Origin: Synechococcus sp. AG-679-C18 | Lineage (GTDB): Bacteria > Cyanobacteriota > Cyanobacteriia > PCC-6307 > Cyanobiaceae | DNA length: 64,000 nt | Reading direction: 5' to 3' | Assembly: GCA_003210755.1 (NCBI GenBank) | Contig: QCUL01000008.1 | Coordinates: 22,871-86,870 of the forward strand | Notes under the pieces: model-generated | The model's input: only the letters and a program-made list of their open reading frames with translations | What the model was told of the DNA's origin: nothing | The model's database searches: none | In this document: positions 18,921 to 27,204 of the stretch, piece by piece | How positions within the stretch are numbered: position 1 is the stretch's first letter | Layout of the letters: each line of letters opens with the position of its first letter | Made by a program: the position numbers and the translations under genes

Positions 18921-19240
18921 TGGCCGTCACATATAAGGGCGACATTCTTAAGTTGCAGGGTTCGAAATGGGATCTACCCAGAGATCTTCCGATTGAGCAA
19001 GCCTGCAACTGGATCGAGGAGCAGTGGATTCGCGAAGAGATGGAGCGGGCTGCCACTGCGATCGAAGAGGACATGGAGAGCGAAGCTGCACTTGAAGCTG
19101 ATGTCCCTCCACCTCCTGCGGCAAATGCCCACATCCCGACCAATCACCATTTTACGCAAGTAGCTTCGAGCTGCATTAGCGGGGAGCGGATCAGCACGCT
19201 TGCTTCGCAATTCGGGCGTATCGATAACAAGCAAGCCTGA
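18917..19240 (+). CDS. Hypothetical island protein
   Basis: A 107-residue acidic protein starting with GTG-ATG (either may serve) that overlaps the preceding stop codon by 4 nt, so it is coupled to the 18657 reading frame. Text: TYKGDILKLQGSKWDLPRDL, then an acidic helix EEQWIREEMERAATAIEEDM and a proline-rich turn VPPPPAANAH. No recognised family. Confidence 0.6.
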   Translation: MMAVTYKGDILKLQGSKWDLPRDLPIEQACNWIEEQWIREEMERAATAIEEDMESEAALEADVPPPPAANAHIPTNHHFTQVASSCISGERISTLASQFGRIDNKQA

Positions 19241-19452
19241 TCTTCTCGCCAGTGTTGCCACGGCAGGTATCTGAGTCATCACCTGGAGCGTTGCGCCGTG
19301 CGGCGATCAGCTGCAAAAAAGTTAAGGGACTTGAGTAAAAATCGCAGCGTTTAAATCTGCCGCGCGTCACACACGAATAAAAAATCATGAATTATTACTG
19401 ATACATGCAGAAAAAGCATTACATTAAGCTTAAATATTGCGTAAAATGTATT

Positions 19453-19911
19453 ATGATGTATCGTTCGATAACGGCACTTTTTATCGGCATAGGTCTCTCC
19501 ATCGCTTCATCAAAAGCATCAAGCATTGAGTTCTCAGATTGTTTTTTCAATGAGGAAAAAATTCCATGCACATATAAATCTTCTGGCGATTTGTATGGGG
19601 GCAAATCTGTTCTCCGCATTCAATGGAAAGACGGCAAGAGCAATACTTACAGGAGCGTGCCATTCATGAAATCTGATAACCCTTCTACAGGAATACCTTG
19701 GAAATCAGGAAATGAGCCAATAAAGCTAGTGAAACTAAAGTTTGGCACTGTTTGGTTAACCTCACATCAAACATTTGAAGATGAGCAAGGTGGAAGATGG
19801 CTGTATGCCTGCATAGCAGGTAGACATACTCGAGGAATGGATAGCCTTTACAACCCTAGAAATGGGAATGCAATTCGATTCCAGAATTCCGAGTGTGTGC
19901 CAATGGGTTAG
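19453..19911 (+). CDS. Secreted protein, unknown (paralogue of the broken gene at 19970)
   Basis: Signal peptide MMYRSITALFIGIGLSIASS, then a compact domain with IEFSDCFFNEEKIPCTYKSS and a C-terminal DEQGGRWLYACIAGRHTRGM, SLYNPRNGNAIRFQNSECVP. Four cysteines are conserved with the neighbour at 19970. No named family. The start at 19453 is chosen because the upstream in-frame ATG at 19405 would precede the signal peptide. Confidence 0.65.
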   Translation: MMYRSITALFIGIGLSIASSKASSIEFSDCFFNEEKIPCTYKSSGDLYGGKSVLRIQWKDGKSNTYRSVPFMKSDNPSTGIPWKSGNEPIKLVKLKFGTVWLTSHQTFEDEQGGRWLYACIAGRHTRGMDSLYNPRNGNAIRFQNSECVPMG

Positions 19912-19969
19912 TAGTTACCTTCAAAGCCTTTCCGAACTAATCCTCATCAATTCGTGAGACTTTTAAATT

Positions 19970-20508
19970 ATGCTCGCAATTGTCTTTCTCGCTCTTAGCC
20001 TATTGATTGCTCCGACCTCAGCGGAAGGTGTATCCAACAAATTTAATGCATGCTTCTTCAATAAACAAAAAATCCAATGCAACTTTAAGACAATCAAGCA
20101 AAAATCAACTAAGAAGATTTTGGCTTATAAAATTGCCTGGTCTGACGGCAGAGCAATACATACAGGATTGTGCCTGGGGGACAATCTAATATTGTATTTA
20201 CAGGCTTTCCATCGCAAGATCAGACTGGGAGCCTATACGATCAGGATAAGCCAAGACTAATTGACGAGCAAGGTGGATTATGGTTAATGGCATGCTTCTG
20301 GGAAGAAGGTCCTAGCAACGAAGAAGGTCCTAGCAACTGGAAAGCTCTTTACAATCCAGAGAATGATAATGTCATTTTGTTCAATCAAATATCATCTGAT
20401 TGCGAAGCGTTCGAGGGAGGTTTGGGCCAACTATTGAGTCATCAGAAAAGGCAAAATAGGATTGAAAAAATACTTAAACCTATATTTGCGGTGGTGTTTT
20501 GGTCTTAG
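19970..20508 (+). pseudogene. Frameshifted paralogue of the 19453 secreted protein
   Basis: The first frame gives a signal peptide and NACFFNKQKIQCNFKTIKQK ... IAWSDGRAIHTG; homology then continues in another frame with RLIDEQGGLWLMACFWEEGP, WKALYNPENDNVILFNQISS, DCEAFEG. These align with the order of blocks in the 19453 gene, so a frameshift near 20165 has broken one gene. The second half also holds a short tandem duplication (GAAGGTCCTAGCAAC twice). Confidence 0.65.
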
Positions 20509-20630
20509 TCCTGGCCGTGATGTCTCGTCTGCATTGATGCAATCAGATTGCAGCTATCAGCGTCATTAGCCTGTAGCGCCATCAGTAGCTCTTGAAGCAG
20601 AGCAAGAGTCATCTGAGTGTCGATGGTCAT
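20505..20630 (-). CDS. Small protein, 41 aa, unknown
   Basis: ATG frame MTIDTQMTLALLQELLMALQ followed by ANDADSCNLIASMQTRHHGQ D. The helical N-terminus and acidic middle look protein-like. No recognised family; convergent with the broken gene at 19970. Confidence 0.4.
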   Translation of the reverse strand: MTIDTQMTLALLQELLMALQANDADSCNLIASMQTRHHGQD

Positions 20631-20682
20631 TGGTTAAAGGAAACTGCATAAAACATTCCCCCTTCAGAAGGCCCAATCATAT

Positions 20683-20880
20683 AGGGCTGCAATGTCCCTA
20701 GCTGACACCCTTATTTTAGCGATCTCGTTTTATCTAATTTCTGCTAAATCGTGCCAGGAAGTCGGAGTTGATCGCTGCCGCTGAACGAGTATTGGCCGGA
20801 GTTGCTAGTTGATTGCAGGCATGATTACCAATTAAGCCCTGGCTATCTCTGCTCAACTGCGCTCAATCGTGCCAGGTATT
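20683..20880 (+). repeat. Dispersed repeat copy A, 3' of a precursor gene
   Basis: Begins AGGGCTGCAATGTCCCTAGC and ends near AATCGTGCCAGGTATTGGAG. Its first 75 bp recur inverted at 43417-43499, and its second part (TTGGCCGGAGTTGCTAGTTG ... CGTGCCAGGTATTGGAG) recurs at 35200-35345. In each place it lies downstream of a prochlorosin precursor gene or remnant. Confidence 0.8.
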
Positions 20881-20918
20881 GGAGGCTGATTTACGGGCTT
20901 ATTATGGTGATCGAAGCA

Positions 20919-20946
20919 ATAAAAAAACCCTGTCACTGCAGGGGCT
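20919..20946 (-). terminator. Rho-independent terminator of the precursor gene at 21030
   Basis: On the - strand CCCTG, a short loop and CAGGG are followed by seven T residues (20920-20927 read as A on the + strand). Placed about 85 bp after the precursor stop codon. Confidence 0.7.
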
Positions 20947-21029
20947 TTGTGTGAGTAAGCTGTACAGTCAATCTTTAACAATGTTAAGCACATTGTCTAG
21001 TGTTTGAACCTTCGGGTAACAGGCACTGG

Positions 21030-21263
21030 TTAAAGATCCAGGTAACAGGCATCTGCCGTTGAGAATCCCCCCCCAGCCACTGCTTCCAGCTCTTCTTCTG
21101 ATAGTTCGGATTGAGCCTTAGTTAGATCATTAGCAGAGATACTAAAACCTGCTTCCTTGGCAATGGCAGCAACAGCTTCAGCATCCGCAGCTGCTTTGAG
21201 CTTCTCCTAGCTGGTGTCAGCTTTGACCTTTTCTAGAAAGGCTTTGAGTTGCTCTTCTGACAT
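21030..21263 (-). pseudogene. Prochlorosin precursor with an internal amber stop
   Basis: Starts MSEEQLKAFLEKVKADTS, then TAG at codon 19 where intact copies read SLQEK; a codon is also missing there. The frame continues through a full Nif11-type leader (EAVAAIAKEAGFSISANDL, SELSEEELEAVAGG) to a 12-residue core GFSTADACYLDL. The core has Ser, Thr and one Cys, so it would have been a one-ring lanthipeptide. It faces away from lanM, about 600 bp upstream of it. Confidence 0.85.
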
Positions 21264-21315
21264 CAGGTTACTTGTGCGGTGGATGTCCCAATTATCACCT
21301 CCTTAAGCGATTTCG

Positions 21316-21492
21316 TCACCGCCGCCTGCTCAGATCCCGCGGTTCAGGCTCAGGCTCACGCAGCAGCCGCTGGGTAATACAGCTGGGGCAGATGCTCATC
21401 ACCGCGCAGTCGGGCTCACGGCAGACCTGCAGGAAACCGACCGAAATTTCTGAGCCGCCTTTAACGACCCAGCAGGGCCTAGAAAACCCCAT
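21316..21492 (-). CDS. Small cysteine-rich protein upstream of a precursor gene
   Basis: ATG frame of 58 residues: MGFSRPCWVVKGGSEISVGF, LQVCREPDCAVMSICPSCIT, QRLLREPEPEPRDLSRRR. The CxxxxC...CPSC arrangement suggests a zinc ribbon. A degenerate, frameshifted copy (SWITHRLPRGTEPEPQEFYR) lies in the same relative place upstream of the 32581 precursor, so the unit [Cys-rich gene + precursor] was duplicated. No known family. Confidence 0.5.
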   Translation of the reverse strand: MGFSRPCWVVKGGSEISVGFLQVCREPDCAVMSICPSCITQRLLREPEPEPRDLSRRR

Positions 21493-21859
21493 GGCACCCC
21501 TTTGCTTCGTCTAGGGCTGTAGAGCAGCTTTTTCCTGGTCAGTTGCGATCTGTTTTGCCTCCCCGAATGTTGGACAAGATTTGCATCGTCAAATGCGATT
21601 CCCTTGCATTCATGATTTACCCTGGATTATCTGCTTGTGCAATGTAATATTCTAAATAGGCTGTAATGGCAATTATTTTGTGTTGCTTTTATGAGTATTC
21701 GCTTTATGCCAGACTGCTTGAATTGAGTGTCGTCACGGTTCTTCGCGGATACGCTAAATTCTGCCTATTGCAAGTACAATTTCAACAATGATGCGACCTT
21801 GGGATTAATTAAAAGCACAATCCTTGATCAGGTCTATTCTGATATGCGATTGATGTCTA
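21493..21859. promoter_or_regulatory. lanM upstream region
   Basis: About 370 bp without a gene, increasingly AT-rich toward lanM. It must hold the lanM promoter and, in the other direction, that of the 21492 gene. I see no certain -10/-35 pair or operator. Confidence 0.4.
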
Positions 21860-24800
21860 ATGAAAGAGCTCGAATCCACTGATTGGATACAGGCTTGGTT
21901 GGAGATGGCGGCCCCAAGCGAGCCGCAAAAGTTCCAGCGTCGGTTGGATTGGCAAGATCTCTCAGCAAAATCGTTTCAAAAGTTTCTGTGTACCGACCCA
22001 TCTGAGGTGGAGTCGTCTCCAGCTCGTTGGCCCGAGGCATTAGCCAGTGCGCAGGTGCTGATCCAAGCAGAGTGGGATGAACCCTTGTTGCCCTATGGCA
22101 GCGATCCTTCGCTCCCATTTGTAGACCTTTGGTGGCCGCTTCGCTGCCAGAGGGCGGCTTGGTTGCGCGAGCAGCCGTTTTGGCTGGCCGCCTCCGTGCA
22201 AGTGTCAGTTGCTGATCAGTTGGCTGATGTTCTGCTGCAGCGTTTATGCAGCCTTACTGATCAGGTGCTGTGGGAGCTTTTTTGCGCCGGACGCTCTCCG
22301 GGTGTGATGTTGCTGTCCCATCTCGGAGCCTCTGGCGACGGCAGTGGACCTCCGCTGCGTGAGCATTACGAGACCTTCATTCGCCAACACCGACGCGATG
22401 GGCTGACCAGCTTGCTCAGCAAGTTCCCGGTGCTGCAGCGTTTGATCGGAACAGTGCTGGAGCTCTGGTCTGAGAACTGCTCAGAAATGCTTGAGCGCAT
22501 CAATGCCGATCGCCCGGCGTTAGAGGCCCATTTCGGCATCCCGCGTAGCCATTGTCTGGTGGCTGTACAGCAGGGTTTGAGTGATCCCCATCGCGGGGGG
22601 AGAGCTGTGGCTGTTTTGGAGTTCTCAGCTTCAGCCACTCACGACTCCGATCGCTTGCGCGTGGTTTACAAACCCAAGGACATGGCTGTGGATGAGGCCT
22701 ATCAGACCCTGCTGGCTGATCTCAATGCTCACAGTGAGCTGAAGCCATTGCGCTGCCTAACGGTGCATCTCTCTGATGGCTATGGATACATGGAATTTGT
22801 ACCCCATCAGCTTTGTGCTGATCGGCAGGAGCTAGAGCGGTTTTATGACAACGCTGGGCGTTTGACAGCTGTTCTGCACCTGCTTGGTTGCACGGATTGC
22901 CATTACGAAAACCTGATTGCTTGTGCTGATCAGCTCCTACTGATCGACACCGAAACTCTCCTAGAGGCTGATCTCCCCGATCATGTCGATGATGCCAACA
23001 GCAAGAAGTCGGCGGTCAATGGGGCATCGCAACTGCAGCAGCGATGCCGAAGCTCAGTGCTTCGCTCAGGGCTTCTGCCGAATTGGATGTTTGTCGGTGT
23101 TGCAAAGCGGGCAGTGGACATCAGTGCCCTGGGAATTGAGCCTCCGGCTGCAGCTGAAGCCCAGGTACCTGGATGGCTCGGCCTGAACAGCGACGGGATG
23201 ATGCCTGGTCGCGAACCACAAGCCGCCGGTATTCCAACCAGCCTTCCAGTCGGCATTGGTTCGCCCAACCCCCTGAACCAACATCTCGAGCAGTTTTGCT
23301 CGGGCTTCAGCCAGCAGATGCGTGAGCTTGAGCGACTGAAGTCGCGTTGGCTAGCAGCTGGCAGTGTGCTTGAGGCCTTCGCGGGGCTGACTCGGCGCAT
23401 CGTGCTTCGCGCCACAAGGGTGTATTTCGCCATTCAGCGCCAGCAATTGCAGCCAGCCGCGTTGCGTTCAGCTTTTGCCCAAGCCATCAGGCTTGAGCAA
23501 TTGGCTCGCAGCTTTCTGTTGGCTGAGAGCCGACCACTGCACTGGCCGGTGTTAGCGGCGGAACAGCAACAGATGCAACGTCTCGATATCCCGTTCTTTA
23601 CCCATGCCATCGATGGCAATGCTCTTCATCTCGATGCTGAAGGCAGCCTGCTGCCGGGTTTCATTCAGACCAGTGGGCTTGAGGCCGCCCGTCAGCGGTT
23701 GGAGCAGCTCAATGACGATGAGTGTACTTTTCAGCTGCAACTCATCCGTGGTGCTTGCCAGGCGCGGCAGCTGCGAACGCAGGGGGCTCAGGCTGCTTTG
23801 GAATCTGATCGCCTTGAGCGGGCCGACATCTGTGATGGGCAAGAGGCCTCTACAGCAGTGGCGCGGCAACTACTCGATCTGGCGATCCGAGATCCCCAAG
23901 GTCAGGTGGAGTGGCTGGGAATGGATCTCGGTCCAGATGGAGAACGTTTTGCCTTCGGGCCGGTGGGTCTGTCGCTTTATGGGGGATCGATGGGGACGGC
24001 TTGCTTGCTGAACGAGCTCAGCGGTGTCTCTTCTGATCTACCGGAGGCCGAAGCCGTTCTGGGCAGCATCCTGGCCCCACTGGACGCCTTGACTGTTGAC
24101 GACCACCAGGAGGCGGGATACCGCTGGTGGAGAGATCAGCCCCTTGGGATTTCCGGCTGCGGCGGCACTCTGCTCGGTTTGTTGGCCTTGGGTCGAGACA
24201 ATATTTTTGATGCCTTGCTTGCTTCATTGCCAAACCGGGTGCTGGAGGCGGATCAGCAGCTTGATCTCATTGGCGGCTGCTGCGGCTTAATCGGCCCACT
24301 TCTGCAGCGCGGATCAGATCTGGCGCTGGCAATGGCCATCTGCGCAGGCGATCACTTGCTCGCCCAGCAGCAGCAGCAAGGTGGCTGGCCTGACAAGCAA
24401 AAATCCCCAGGCCCTTCCTTGCTCGGGTTTTCCCATGGCACAGCTGGCATGGCAGCTGCCCTGGCCCGCCTGCATGCGGCTAGCGGAGAGGCTCGCTTCC
24501 GTGATGCAGCGGCTGCTGCCCTGGCCTATGAGCGCAGTTATTTCAAGCCAGAGCAGGGCAATTGGCCTGATTTTCGTCAAGGCGCTGATACTGAGACGTT
24601 CATGGTCAGTTGGTGTCACGGTGCGCCTGGTATCGCGCTTGGCCGCGCCTGCCTTTGGGGCACAGAGCTTTGGGATGAGTCCTGCGCTGAGGAAATCGGG
24701 ATTGCCCTGGCCACCACAGCAGCCATGTCGAGTCTTCTTCCTGATCACCTCTGCTGTGGATCCCTTGGTCTGATGCTGATCCTGCAGCAGGTCGCCACCG

Positions 24801-25054
24801 GGCCCTGGCCTTTAACCGCACAGCAGCGAGACAATGCATTGACGAAGGCAACTTCATACCGAAAGCAGGCTCTTGCGCGCTGCACTGGCGGAGAGGTGAG
24901 GCTGCGTTGCTTTGGCACGCAAGAAGGCGATCTGATGCTGCCGGGTTTCTTCACTGGTCTCAGCGGCATGGGCCTGGCGCTGTTGCCAACGCCGGCCTCT
25001 CAAGCGCTGGTGATGAACTTGCTGAGCGCAGGCCTGCTGGTTCCCCAGGGTTAG
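21860..25054 (+). CDS. lanM: Class II lanthipeptide synthetase LanM (ProcM-like)
   Basis: A 1064-residue bifunctional enzyme. The N-terminal dehydratase has kinase-like blocks VVYKPKDMAVDEAYQ (about 268), CTDCHYENLIA (about 345) and LIDTETLLEADL (about 361); it phosphorylates and eliminates Ser/Thr in precursor cores. The C-terminal LanC-like cyclase has GCGGTLLGLLALG, FSHGTAGMAAAL, SWCHGAPGIALG (C919) and HLCCGSLGLML (C965, C966). Cys-Cys-Cys zinc ligation, instead of the usual Cys-Cys-His, and the 46-residue spacing between C919 and C965 are the same as reported for ProcM, an enzyme with many substrates. Its stop overlaps the stop of the convergent exporter gene (TTAG at 25051-25054). Confidence 0.96.
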   Translation: MKELESTDWIQAWLEMAAPSEPQKFQRRLDWQDLSAKSFQKFLCTDPSEVESSPARWPEALASAQVLIQAEWDEPLLPYGSDPSLPFVDLWWPLRCQRAAWLREQPFWLAASVQVSVADQLADVLLQRLCSLTDQVLWELFCAGRSPGVMLLSHLGASGDGSGPPLREHYETFIRQHRRDGLTSLLSKFPVLQRLIGTVLELWSENCSEMLERINADRPALEAHFGIPRSHCLVAVQQGLSDPHRGGRAVAVLEFSASATHDSDRLRVVYKPKDMAVDEAYQTLLADLNAHSELKPLRCLTVHLSDGYGYMEFVPHQLCADRQELERFYDNAGRLTAVLHLLGCTDCHYENLIACADQLLLIDTETLLEADLPDHVDDANSKKSAVNGASQLQQRCRSSVLRSGLLPNWMFVGVAKRAVDISALGIEPPAAAEAQVPGWLGLNSDGMMPGREPQAAGIPTSLPVGIGSPNPLNQHLEQFCSGFSQQMRELERLKSRWLAAGSVLEAFAGLTRRIVLRATRVYFAIQRQQLQPAALRSAFAQAIRLEQLARSFLLAESRPLHWPVLAAEQQQMQRLDIPFFTHAIDGNALHLDAEGSLLPGFIQTSGLEAARQRLEQLNDDECTFQLQLIRGACQARQLRTQGAQAALESDRLERADICDGQEASTAVARQLLDLAIRDPQGQVEWLGMDLGPDGERFAFGPVGLSLYGGSMGTACLLNELSGVSSDLPEAEAVLGSILAPLDALTVDDHQEAGYRWWRDQPLGISGCGGTLLGLLALGRDNIFDALLASLPNRVLEADQQLDLIGGCCGLIGPLLQRGSDLALAMAICAGDHLLAQQQQQGGWPDKQKSPGPSLLGFSHGTAGMAAALARLHAASGEARFRDAAAAALAYERSYFKPEQGNWPDFRQGADTETFMVSWCHGAPGIALGRACLWGTELWDESCAEEIGIALATTAAMSSLLPDHLCCGSLGLMLILQQVATGPWPLTAQQRDNALTKATSYRKQALARCTGGEVRLRCFGTQEGDLMLPGFFTGLSGMGLALLPTPASQALVMNLLSAGLLVPQG

Positions 25055-27204
25055 TGACTGGCCAGCATGCGTTGTATGTAGCCGTGGGATTGGAGTTGAT
25101 CCCAGCTGCCAGATTCAGCGGGTTTGTGACGTTCGATCACCACTATCTGATCAGCTTGCTGGATCGTGGCCAGACGGTGTGCAATCGAAATCCGCGTGAT
25201 CCCCAGCTCGTTGATTGTGCGGGTGATCGCTTGCTGTGAGGTGTTATCGAGGGCACTGGTCGCTTCATCCATGATCAAGACTTTTGGTTTTGTGACCAGG
25301 GCGCGGGCGATTGCGATGCGCTGCACCTGTCCACCTGAGACATTGCCGCCTGATTCGCTCAATAAGGTTTCCAGTTGCATCGGCATGGCCCGCACTTCAT
25401 CGGCCACAGCGGCCTGCTCGAGGGCTTCCCAGATTTCTGCTTCACTGCGTTGAACCCCGCCACAGATCACGTCGTAGATCGAGCCGGCATTTAACCGGGC
25501 TGTCTGCATCACCACCCCGAGCTGGCGGCGGTAGGAGCGGATCGCCAGCTGGGAAAGAGGAATGCCATCCACCAGTAGTTCTCCGCCGGTTGGCGAGACA
25601 AAACCAAGCAGCATGCGCACCAGAGTGGTTTTGCCACAGCCACTGGGGCCTGTAATCGCCGTGTGTTGGCCTGCTGGGATGATGAAGGTGAGGTTCTGAA
25701 AGAGCGCGTCTGAGCTTCCCGGAAACTCATAGCTGATGCCGCGCAGCCTGAATTCTCCCTGCAATTGGTGGCGAATCGCATCGGCCTGGTAGCCGCCTTC
25801 TACGTCTGCGTACATCACCGGTTCTGCGCGTTGCCAGAGCACGACAGCCCTTCCTCCGGTGTTGGCGATCAGATTCACGGCTCCAGTTACGGCGCCATTG
25901 AAGCTGCCGAAGGCCGCGTTGAATGAGATGAAGGCCACCACCAGCTCGTTCATTTCCACAGGGCTTTGGCTGTTGAGGATGCGCTCAGCCACTACGGCGA
26001 AAAGGAAGAGACTGGCCAGCGGTGTAACCAGGGTTCCGTATTGCTCGATCGCATCGGAGAACACATTGCTGCGCATCTGCAAGACGGCGTAGCGATTGAC
26101 ATCCCGCAGCCAGCGCAGCAGCACGAAGGGTTCAGCCCCGGCGCTGCGGATTTGCGGCATGCCCATCACTGCTTGCAGCGAAAAATTGGTGATTTCGGCG
26201 CCGCTTTCCATCATTGGCATCTGCAATTGAATGCTGCGCCAGGTGATGTTTAGTAGGAAAATTACAGACAACAGCGTGAATCCAGAGGCCCAAAACGCCA
26301 GCTGGCGGTCGTAGGTGAACATCAACACGAAGTAGCTAATTGCAAACAGGCTGGAGAGCAGGGTGGAGAGCACGCCATTGCCTAGCAGCTGCCGCAGTTG
26401 GCTGATGGCGCTGACACGCGATGCCAGATCACCGGTCGTGAAGCGGTTGATGAAGCTGATTGGCAGGCGCATGAGCCTGTCCCACACCGCTGATTGCAGA
26501 CGCACGTCTGCAACGCTCTCCAGCCGCAACATCATCAAGTTCTGGAGAAATTGGGTGGCGACCGAACCAATCACGATCAGCACCACCACCGTTAGGCCCT
26601 GCAGTAACAGCGCTTGGTCGTTGTGCGGAAGGATCCGGTTCACCAGCAGGTTGGTAAGCATCGGGATCGATAGGTTGAACAGCATCACCACCGCTGAGGT
26701 GATCAGCAGCGCCAGCAGGGCCCAAACTTCCGTGCCGAAGGCAAATCCCAGCAAGGTCAGAGGCCCCCGCACCTTGGCAGGTAATGGCAGGTAGAGCTCG
26801 AAGGCTCGATCAGCCAAGTCGATCGTTGCAGTGAGACGTTGATGGCTCCGGTCACTGGGGTCGTAGAGCCAGGGGTGGCGACCGCGTCGGTAGAGCGCCA
26901 TCGGTTGATCGTTATCTGCCTTGAAAACGATCAACAGCGGCACTTCAACCCGCTCGAGATGGCGAGGTGCTTCCACCATCCGGTGGTGCAAATCGTTGTG
27001 GTTCAGCAACTCCTCGATCGATGCACCCGGAAGCGGTACCAGTGGGTGATCACGCCGGCCGAGTTGGGCTACGCAGAAGCCCAGCAGCTCAAGCTCCAGT
27101 TGTTGTTCGCGGACGGGCTGGTCTTGAAAGAGCAGCGACTGCTCAATCTGCTGCGCTTCCAGTAGAGCGTTCTGCGTGGTGTCCGGGGAGATCGGCGTGC
27201 TCAT
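25051..27204 (-). CDS. NHLM-type bacteriocin ABC transporter, permease/ATP-binding (no peptidase)
   Basis: A 717-residue half-transporter. The first 150 residues are a soluble domain with no catalytic cysteine; membrane segments span about 160-440; the nucleotide-binding domain has Walker A GPSGCGKTTLVRMLLG, signature VSGGQVQRIAIARAL and Walker B VLIMDEATSALD. This matches the second ABC protein of the NHLM export family, which works beside a C39-peptidase ABC protein. Last gene of a four-gene operon; overlaps the upstream gene by 4 nt. Confidence 0.92.
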   Translation of the reverse strand: MSTPISPDTTQNALLEAQQIEQSLLFQDQPVREQQLELELLGFCVAQLGRRDHPLVPLPGASIEELLNHNDLHHRMVEAPRHLERVEVPLLIVFKADNDQPMALYRRGRHPWLYDPSDRSHQRLTATIDLADRAFELYLPLPAKVRGPLTLLGFAFGTEVWALLALLITSAVVMLFNLSIPMLTNLLVNRILPHNDQALLLQGLTVVVLIVIGSVATQFLQNLMMLRLESVADVRLQSAVWDRLMRLPISFINRFTTGDLASRVSAISQLRQLLGNGVLSTLLSSLFAISYFVLMFTYDRQLAFWASGFTLLSVIFLLNITWRSIQLQMPMMESGAEITNFSLQAVMGMPQIRSAGAEPFVLLRWLRDVNRYAVLQMRSNVFSDAIEQYGTLVTPLASLFLFAVVAERILNSQSPVEMNELVVAFISFNAAFGSFNGAVTGAVNLIANTGGRAVVLWQRAEPVMYADVEGGYQADAIRHQLQGEFRLRGISYEFPGSSDALFQNLTFIIPAGQHTAITGPSGCGKTTLVRMLLGFVSPTGGELLVDGIPLSQLAIRSYRRQLGVVMQTARLNAGSIYDVICGGVQRSEAEIWEALEQAAVADEVRAMPMQLETLLSESGGNVSGGQVQRIAIARALVTKPKVLIMDEATSALDNTSQQAITRTINELGITRISIAHRLATIQQADQIVVIERHKPAESGSWDQLQSHGYIQRMLASH

